Below, piece after piece: positions 27,270-32,963 of a DNA stretch of 32,963 bases. The notes under the pieces were generated by a model. That model was given only the letters and a program-made list of their open reading frames with translations, made no database searches and was not told the DNA's origin. The stretch is from Candidatus Peregrinibacteria bacterium (GTDB lineage Bacteria > Patescibacteriota > Gracilibacteria > Peribacterales > Peribacteraceae), in the NCBI GenBank assembly GCA_016196295.1, contig JACPYA010000055.1:1-32963 (forward strand). The letters are read 5' to 3'. Both the position numbers and the translations under genes were made by a program. Numbering within the stretch: the stretch's first letter is position 1; each line of letters begins with the position of its first letter.

Positions 27270-27788
27270 ATGCATCACACTTCCTCCCTTTTCCGACGCG
27301 GTTTCACGCTCATCGAACTCATCATTGTCATTGCCATCATCGCCGTGATCGCCGGCGCGGTCTTCGTGTCACTTGATCCTGCGCGACGCCTCCATGCTTC
27401 GCGCAACAGCGCGCGGTGGACCGATATCACGGCTGTTGCTCAGGCGCTCAAAACATACCAAGCGGATACTAATGGGAGTTTGCCGGCAAGCCTCGATAAC
27501 GACGAGACGACCGTTCAGGTGATCGGAGAGAGCGTTGGCCTCTGCTCGGGTCTCGCGTGCACGGGTCAGAGCATCGCCGCAGCGAACTGCGGCATCACCG
27601 ACTTCGACACGGAATTGCGAACGTACCTTCAGGCAATGCCGACGGATCCGACCACCGGTTCCGCCAACGATACCCGCTACTACGTCAATGAAGATCAGTA
27701 CGGGATCGTCACCGTGGGAGCCTGCGATGCCGAGGGAGAAGGGTCAGGCGGCGGCGCTCCCGTTCCTGCCATCAAGGTGACGAACTAG
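27270..27788 (+). CDS. Type IV pilin
   Basis: RRGFTLIELIIVIAIIAVIAGAVFVSLDPARR. Confidence 0.9.
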   Translation: MHHTSSLFRRGFTLIELIIVIAIIAVIAGAVFVSLDPARRLHASRNSARWTDITAVAQALKTYQADTNGSLPASLDNDETTVQVIGESVGLCSGLACTGQSIAAANCGITDFDTELRTYLQAMPTDPTTGSANDTRYYVNEDQYGIVTVGACDAEGEGSGGGAPVPAIKVTN

Positions 27789-27810
27789 TCAGAGCGTCGT
27801 TGAAGGACAT

Positions 27811-27968
27811 CGAAAAAGATCGTCTGCGTCTCGTGCAATACGGCAACGCTCGCGCGAGACCTGGGAGGACTCCTCAAGGGGGGCTATGAAGTTCGGACCG
27901 TGCAACCCGTGGATCTGTTCCCGCACACGGCGCACATCGAGTCGGTGACGTTGTTGCAGAAGAAATAA
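27811..27968 (+). pseudogene. 158-bp fragment homologous to the 3' end of rlmD, with no start codon
   Basis: Aligns without gaps to 19303-19460; encodes [51 protein letters not shown]. Confidence 0.93.
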
Positions 27969-28095
27969 CCCATTGAATGGAGAGCGGGCATACATGCCCG
28001 CGGAACTATCGGGAATTGGCTTCGGTCGCCCCAGGTATGGGCACTCTTGTTTGTGGAGGTTTTTGATTTCAATACGCTGGAGTACTCTTTCTTTC

Positions 28096-28560
28096 ATGCA
28101 ACGTATCAGGATTCTTTGCGTAGGGAAGATCAAAGCGAAGTGGCTGCTCGACGGATGCGAGGAATACCTGACGCGCTTGAAACCGGTGATGAAAATCACG
28201 CTTGTCGAAGTGCCGGCCAGCAAAGCGCGGACACCGGAGCTCCAGATGGCGGAAGAATCGGAACGATTGCTTCATTGGATGGAACAATATTCCGGAAATG
28301 TGTGGGTGCTGGACGAGCGAGGCGTTCGAAAATCTTCACAGGAGTTTACCGATCTCATCTCTGGCGCTCGCGATCGAGGAGAAGAACTGACCTTCGTGAT
28401 CGGCGGGGCGTATGGCCTCACGGAACCCGTTCGGAAGATGGCGAAAGGGGTGCTGCGCATCAGCGACATGACCCTCACGCATGAATTCACGCGCGCACTG
28501 CTTTTGGAACAACTCTATCGCGCGGCGGAGATTGCGAAAGGGAGTGGATATCATCATTGA
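28096..28560 (+). CDS. rlmH: 23S rRNA (pseudouridine1915-N3)-methyltransferase RlmH
   Basis: IRILCVGKIKAKWL, FVIGGAYGLTEPV, ISDMTLTHEFTRALLLEQLYRAAEIAKGSGYHH. Confidence 0.95.
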   Translation: MQRIRILCVGKIKAKWLLDGCEEYLTRLKPVMKITLVEVPASKARTPELQMAEESERLLHWMEQYSGNVWVLDERGVRKSSQEFTDLISGARDRGEELTFVIGGAYGLTEPVRKMAKGVLRISDMTLTHEFTRALLLEQLYRAAEIAKGSGYHH

Positions 28561-28614
28561 TCCGGCTCCCCGTTGTTTGATCGCTGTGCGTTTTCGTATA
28601 CTATGGCCGTCCCA

Positions 28615-28689
28615 GGCCCTATCGTCTAACGGTTAGGACAGCAGGTTCTCATCCTGCAAATCGGAGTTCGATTCTCCGTGGGGCTGCCA
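28615..28689 (+). tRNA. tRNA-Glu (anticodon CTC), CCA encoded
   Basis: Cloverleaf by eye: acceptor GGCCCTA/TGGGGCT, anticodon stem-loop GCAGG-TTCTCAT-CCTGC, T arm CGGAG-TTCGATT-CTCCG, 3' GCCA. Confidence 0.92.
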
Positions 28690-30267
28690 TACTGAAATCT
28701 CCTCCTGAGTGATAAGAGTTTTTGTCTCCACAGAGCCATGAACTCTTTTTTCGAGCCGACCCCGAAGCAGTTCTGTCGAAATGATGCCTTCCCGAATCTT
28801 CTTGAATGGGATTTTGGCCTCACATTGCACAATTCCATCTATCATCGTCCATTTCGAGCCGATTGTGACGAGCACGATCCGTTTGGCGTTCGGATCGTCC
28901 TTATCAAAGAACTTCAGAGCATTTGTGGCGAACTCAAAAGTTTGCACGGTCAGATCGAGCGCCATATCCACCTTCTTCTTGTTGTCCTGAAGCAACGCAT
29001 CGTAATGGTCGCGCTGCTGCACCAGACCACCCTTCTGTTTCTTGTAATCCTCCTCGCTCAACAGTGACCGATCTCCGTTCCCTTCAGAGGCATAGAGGCG
29101 CACGAGGTCGCGTATCTGGGTTTCATATTTATCGAACTCCTTTCGCCATTCCTTTTTCTGCTGCTCCAAGAGCTTGCAATCTTCCTTCAGAAACCGCTCG
29201 CAGACTCGCGCTGCCCAGAGGACGAACCTGTGCGGCACGGTGTAGTTTGCGATGATTGCGCGGAATTGTGCGACAAGATCCTTTTCGCTAAGCGATCCTT
29301 TTTGGGAGCACTGCCCTTTCTTCTTCGTTGAGCGGTAGTACACATAGGTCTTCTTGGTGCCGTCTTTGAGCGTTGTGACCTGCACATCCGCAGTGATAGC
29401 CGACCCGCAGCATCCACACGTCATCAGCCCCGTGTAGGGCGAGTCGTGGATTTCGTTTCTCGCTTTTCCATCCCTGCCGAGAATCTTCTGCACCTTGTCG
29501 AACTCCCGCTTCGTAATCATCGGTTCGTGTGCGCCCTTGTACAACTCGCCGTCCCATTCAAAATGACCGTAGTAAAACTCATTCGAGAAAATCTTGTAGA
29601 TGGCTCCAAGAGTGATCGGGCGCTCAGGTAATTTGTCAAAAGGAGGCAGAGTCAGATGCCACTCATCCCGCGCAATCTCCCAGAGTTGTGGGACGTTGTA
29701 GGCTCCGGTGAGAAAGAGCTTCCACATCTTCTGTACGAGTGGGAAACGCATGGGATCTTTGTCGATGTAGCAAGTGCCCCGCTTGCCCGGATTGATGTTC
29801 TTATAGCCCGTCGGTGCCTTCTCAGGAAGATGGCCGAGTCTGCACTTCGTTTCCATGCCACGCTTCGCGTCGATGCCCAACTTCTCGGAATAGTATTTCG
29901 ACTGTGAGAGCATGATGCCCAGCATCATTTTTCCTTCAGGAGTATTCGTGAAGTGATAGCTTCCAAACTTCAAATCTTTGAGCTTGCCCATGTCGAGGGC
30001 ATAGAGGATCACCCCCGCATCAATGGGATTGCGGGCGAGGCGGTCAGGATGCCACACGATGATCCCATCCGCCTCGCCCTTCTGCACTCGTTGCATCATA
30101 GCCTTGAACTTCGGTCTGCCCGGCTTGTAGGCGCTGCAATCTTCCGTGATCTCATCGACGATCTCCAAAGTTCCATACTTCTCCTTCAATTCATAGAGTT
30201 GTGATTCGATGGAGAGCGCCTGCTTTTCGTCGTCGGTGGAGCGGCGACAATAAAGAAAATATTTCAT
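28633..30267 (-). CDS. Large serine recombinase (resolvase N-terminal, recombinase, zinc-ribbon, coiled-coil)
   Basis: MKYFLYCRRSTDDEKQALSIESQ, IIVWHPDRLARNPIDAG, GLMTCGCCGSAI; stop codon TAA inside the tRNA on the opposite strand. Confidence 0.93.
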   Translation of the reverse strand: MKYFLYCRRSTDDEKQALSIESQLYELKEKYGTLEIVDEITEDCSAYKPGRPKFKAMMQRVQKGEADGIIVWHPDRLARNPIDAGVILYALDMGKLKDLKFGSYHFTNTPEGKMMLGIMLSQSKYYSEKLGIDAKRGMETKCRLGHLPEKAPTGYKNINPGKRGTCYIDKDPMRFPLVQKMWKLFLTGAYNVPQLWEIARDEWHLTLPPFDKLPERPITLGAIYKIFSNEFYYGHFEWDGELYKGAHEPMITKREFDKVQKILGRDGKARNEIHDSPYTGLMTCGCCGSAITADVQVTTLKDGTKKTYVYYRSTKKKGQCSQKGSLSEKDLVAQFRAIIANYTVPHRFVLWAARVCERFLKEDCKLLEQQKKEWRKEFDKYETQIRDLVRLYASEGNGDRSLLSEEDYKKQKGGLVQQRDHYDALLQDNKKKVDMALDLTVQTFEFATNALKFFDKDDPNAKRIVLVTIGSKWTMIDGIVQCEAKIPFKKIREGIISTELLRGRLEKRVHGSVETKTLITQEEISVWQPHGESNSDLQDENLLS

Positions 30268-30704
30268 CGAGAGGTTTTGGAAAATTTGTCATATGTGCAA
30301 CCACATGCTTTGCATCGGACACGTCTTGAATCAGCAAGGTGCAAACATCTATAGAGAAAATCTTTAGTTTTCTTCCAGGTATACGATTCATGTAATGTCC
30401 TAATTTCCTTAACAAATTTCGGCTTCAATAAAGTAAAAAGAGTAATGGCAGCAGGTGTAACAAACACCTGAAGATCATCAATAAGAAGAGCATTTGCTTT
30501 TCCCTTTTGGAAATAATCAATCATTTCTCTAAATATGGGGCTGCAAAGGTTATTTGAATTTTTGTCTATGAATACACGGGAGACAGATAATTCGTGTTCT
30601 TTTGCGTAAGCGAACAGAGACTGCTTCTGACGCTCGATACTATTTCCCTGTTGATTATTATTTTCAAAATATTTGTGACAATAAATGATGTACTTATTTT
30701 TCAT
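30264..30704 (-). CDS. Resolvase-like protein lacking the catalytic serine and DRLxR motif
   Basis: MKNKYIIYCHKYFENNNQQGNSIERQKQSLFAYAKEH...; aligns by eye with the recombinase N-terminus; CKACGC near the C-terminus; ATGA overlap with the recombinase start. Confidence 0.7.
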   Translation of the reverse strand: MKNKYIIYCHKYFENNNQQGNSIERQKQSLFAYAKEHELSVSRVFIDKNSNNLCSPIFREMIDYFQKGKANALLIDDLQVFVTPAAITLFTLLKPKFVKEIRTLHESYTWKKTKDFLYRCLHLADSRRVRCKACGCTYDKFSKTSR

Positions 30705-30728
30705 GGTATCAGGGGGGAAAGAATGAAA

Positions 30729-30837
30729 CGCCCAAGCGGGCGACCCTGAGTGCCCAACATCAGTCAGAGACTTTTGTCGGCAGGATCGCCCACTTGAGCG
30801 ACAACAAAAATAATCTCTGAGCGGCGATGTGGGCACT
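30729..30837. promoter_or_regulatory. Nested/overlapping inverted-repeat region upstream of the pseudo-recombinase
   Basis: AGTGCCCAACATC/GATGTGGGCACT, TCAGAGA/TCTCTGA, TTGTCG/CGACAA nested; plus a 20-bp inverted pair 30729-30748/30781-30800 at 17/20. Confidence 0.75.
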
Positions 30838-30872
30838 GGGGACATTGTATAGGAAAAATGGATAGATGAAAG

Positions 30873-31181
30873 TCACTCAAAAATGACGAACATATAATCG
30901 TCTTTTGGGTTTGCTGTTGCGTATTGAATGATCTTCTCGACAGCCCTTTTCAGAGCAGGTTCGTCTTTGAGGCAATCCAGTTCTTTCAGTTGCTCGATTT
31001 CACAAGCATCAAGCACGAGATGACCGACAATCGGATCTTCAGAACCAAGTTCAAATGTGCGAATATATAAAGAACCAATACCTTCTTGGGGCAAACGATC
31101 CATCAGTAACACTCCTTCTTTGTCTTCAAAATGCAGAGGTTTACTGAAGTCATAATCGAATTGAGCGGCGAAGATTTCCAT
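30873..31181 (-). CDS. Uncharacterised small protein
   Basis: ORF; ATG start MEIFAAQFDYDFSK at 31181 (ORF track extends to a TTG at 31226). Confidence 0.55.
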   Translation of the reverse strand: MEIFAAQFDYDFSKPLHFEDKEGVLLMDRLPQEGIGSLYIRTFELGSEDPIVGHLVLDACEIEQLKELDCLKDEPALKRAVEKIIQYATANPKDDYMFVIFE

Positions 31182-31200
31182 AAAAATAAAAGGTAAAAAT

Positions 31201-31452
31201 TTATAAACAGTCTCTTCCGAGTTCAAATCCGTTCTCTAATCCTGCCCAATAAGTATTGAGCCACTCCTCACTGAACTCATGGGGAGGGACGTTTCTGATG
31301 ACCTTGAAAATCTCATCATTCTTCAGGAAATGGAGGTCTAAGTTGCCCTTCTCATTCTCAAAGACATGGACACTGATCCACGAAAGATTGATAGGAGAAT
31401 CTGGCTGACTCCATTTTTGAGGCCGATATGGGACGATTTTGAGCTGACGCAT
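31201..31452 (-). CDS. Uncharacterised small protein
   Basis: ORF MRQLKIVPYRPQKWSQPDSPINLSWISVHVFENEKGNLDLHFL. Confidence 0.55.
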   Translation of the reverse strand: MRQLKIVPYRPQKWSQPDSPINLSWISVHVFENEKGNLDLHFLKNDEIFKVIRNVPPHEFSEEWLNTYWAGLENGFELGRDCL

Positions 31453-31501
31453 GTCTCATGGGAGGAGGAAAATAAATTCTTGGCTGCATCGTGGTGAGAA
31501 C

Positions 31502-31668
31502 CTGTTACTTCTGTTACTAACTGGGTTTTTACTCATTCTCTTGCGGCAAGTTTGGTAACAGACTTCGGTTACTTCGAGTGCTGCTCGGTACAGAGGTAAC
31601 ACACTGCTAGTTACCAACTTTATGGCTTACGGAGGCTCTTCTCCCTCTGTGGTAACAGATGTAACAGG
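31502..31668. repeat. Cluster of GTAAC/GTTAC (GTAACAG-like) motifs; iteron-like
   Basis: ctgttacttctgttac, ttggtaacagac, cggttac, gaggtaacac, tagttaccaa, tggtaacagatgtaacaggc. Confidence 0.5.
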
Positions 31669-32892
31669 CTCAGGAGAAATGAGTGACGTGGAATAGCGTT
31701 TCGCTGCTTCCTGTACAGATGACATCTTTATTTCGTAGCAGCGTTTCTTCTTACCCTCGATGTGCTTGGTCTGTGAATGTTTTGTGCAAAGTCCTAATCG
31801 TTTCAGCTTCTCGTTTATGTCCGCGACGGGCAGGATTGCGTTCTCAGCGCCTTCCAGCATCCCGTAGAGGCAGGGAAGTATTTTTTGCGTTTCGCTGTCG
31901 GCATCTTCCGACCGTCTCACGTCTCGTACCTCTTTCGCTAAAGCAATGATGGTGTCGATGAGTGATTGGCTCCCCGTCGCCTTCGCTATCGTCAAAAGAG
32001 GCCGCCATAGCTCAGCTTCTCGTCCGATGACATCTGTGACCTGTAACGAGCGGCGCGCCTCCTCCACTGCTGGGTACGAGCAGAGGGCGGTAGGATAAAG
32101 CAATGCGCGGAGATCGCTCCACTCATTGGATTCAATCTCGACCTCTTTGTTCAGGAGCACATCGTTCGTGCTCCGCAACATCACGATCTGAATACAGCGT
32201 GATGCAAGCGCTTGTTCCAAACGTTCAATGCCTCCGAGTGCCTTTGGGGAGTACGGATCATAGTTCACGACATCGAATTGCCCCTTTTTCTTTCCTGGCT
32301 CGCACTTAAATACAGACACTCCTCGTTTGTAACCGCTCCGCAGAACATCTTGTAAAGAGCGAGAGTGTTCATCTTGTGCGTTCCATAGGTGCTCGACTTC
32401 ATCGAGGCAGCAAGTCGTCCCGTTTGCATGAACAAGACGGATGACAGAAGCAGGTGAGGATGTGCTCGTTAGTAGCTCCCCGTTGAACGAGAGCAGCGCG
32501 AGCATTTGGAGTACCTTCGTTTTCCCGCTCTGGTACTCTCCGGTGATGTGGAGATATGGGAAAGCTGGAAAGAGCCGAAAGTAGTACGTTGCGATTATCC
32601 AGAGCGACAAACAATGAAAGTGACGTTCATCAGATAGCTCTACATATTCCCGCAGTTTAACATTTATGAAGTTTTGCAGATCGGCCAACGAGAACACGTC
32701 GGCTCCCTGTAAGAAGATCGACAATTGTCGTTGATCCCAACGCCTCTGCATTCCCTCAGGAGGCAATCTCGATACGGACAAACCCCTTCTTGATAATTCC
32801 TCGGTGGTACAGGGAAAGCACTCTTTCTTGGAAGAAACGACATAGTTTTTCGACTCCTGCCCCTCTTGCACGGATACAGTGAAATATGCCAC
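31627..32892 (-). CDS. P-loop NTPase, mobile-element primase/helicase-associated-like protein
   Basis: Walker A HITGEYQSGKTKVLQML, Walker B-like TTCCLDEVEHLW; C-terminal region consistent with a DNA-binding domain. Confidence 0.6.
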   Translation of the reverse strand: MAYFTVSVQEGQESKNYVVSSKKECFPCTTEELSRRGLSVSRLPPEGMQRRWDQRQLSIFLQGADVFSLADLQNFINVKLREYVELSDERHFHCLSLWIIATYYFRLFPAFPYLHITGEYQSGKTKVLQMLALLSFNGELLTSTSSPASVIRLVHANGTTCCLDEVEHLWNAQDEHSRSLQDVLRSGYKRGVSVFKCEPGKKKGQFDVVNYDPYSPKALGGIERLEQALASRCIQIVMLRSTNDVLLNKEVEIESNEWSDLRALLYPTALCSYPAVEEARRSLQVTDVIGREAELWRPLLTIAKATGSQSLIDTIIALAKEVRDVRRSEDADSETQKILPCLYGMLEGAENAILPVADINEKLKRLGLCTKHSQTKHIEGKKKRCYEIKMSSVQEAAKRYSTSLISPEPVTSVTTEGEEPP

Positions 32893-32963
32893 TCCATTAT
32901 GGAAAGCCTGTACGGGAAAGATCCTCTGTTGATTCGCACCTTTTTCTAATGTCGAATAAAAAT

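Noticed and set aside
27789-28223. 144-aa minus-strand ORF sharing sequence with ORF 18090-19481
   Set aside because: The similarity only reflects the duplicated rlmD 3' fragment read antisense.
28561-32963. CRISPR array or defence island in the right-hand element
   Set aside because: No regularly spaced identical repeats or recognisable cas/defence genes; the content fits an integrative element.

Overview
High-GC bacterial segment, plausibly Patescibacteria/Peregrinibacteria-like (an inference from gene content, repeat style and apparent single-membrane type IV pilus set; not proven). From left to right it contains: a DipZ-like CcdA-thioredoxin protein; amt and glnA with a TrmB-family regulator; a folate/thymidylate set (thyA, folA, folE, folK, folB) with an interspersed MOSC protein; an unusual SecD with an inserted parvulin-type PPIase domain, next to a lipoprotein that resembles the SecD periplasmic domain; sugar nucleotidyltransferase and polyprenyl-glycosylphosphotransferase-like genes; a secreted HExxH protein; rlmD; a type IV pilus cluster (pilD, pilM-like, several pseudopilins including one with a beta-propeller-like region, pilC, pilB, a pilin); rlmH; and tRNA-Glu(CTC). 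The right-hand ~4.3 kb looks like an integrated element abutting the tRNA: a large serine recombinase whose stop codon lies inside the tRNA gene, a coupled resolvase-like protein lacking catalytic residues, small unknown ORFs and a P-loop primase/helicase-like protein. The strongest candidates for novelty are (1) the SecD-parvulin fusion plus SecD-P1-like lipoprotein, (2) the active/pseudo-recombinase pair with a nested inverted-repeat leader, (3) repeat elements apparently inserted in frame into two conserved proteins, and (4) a 158-bp copy of the rlmD 3' end beside rlmH. All domain calls are by eye; no database searches were run.
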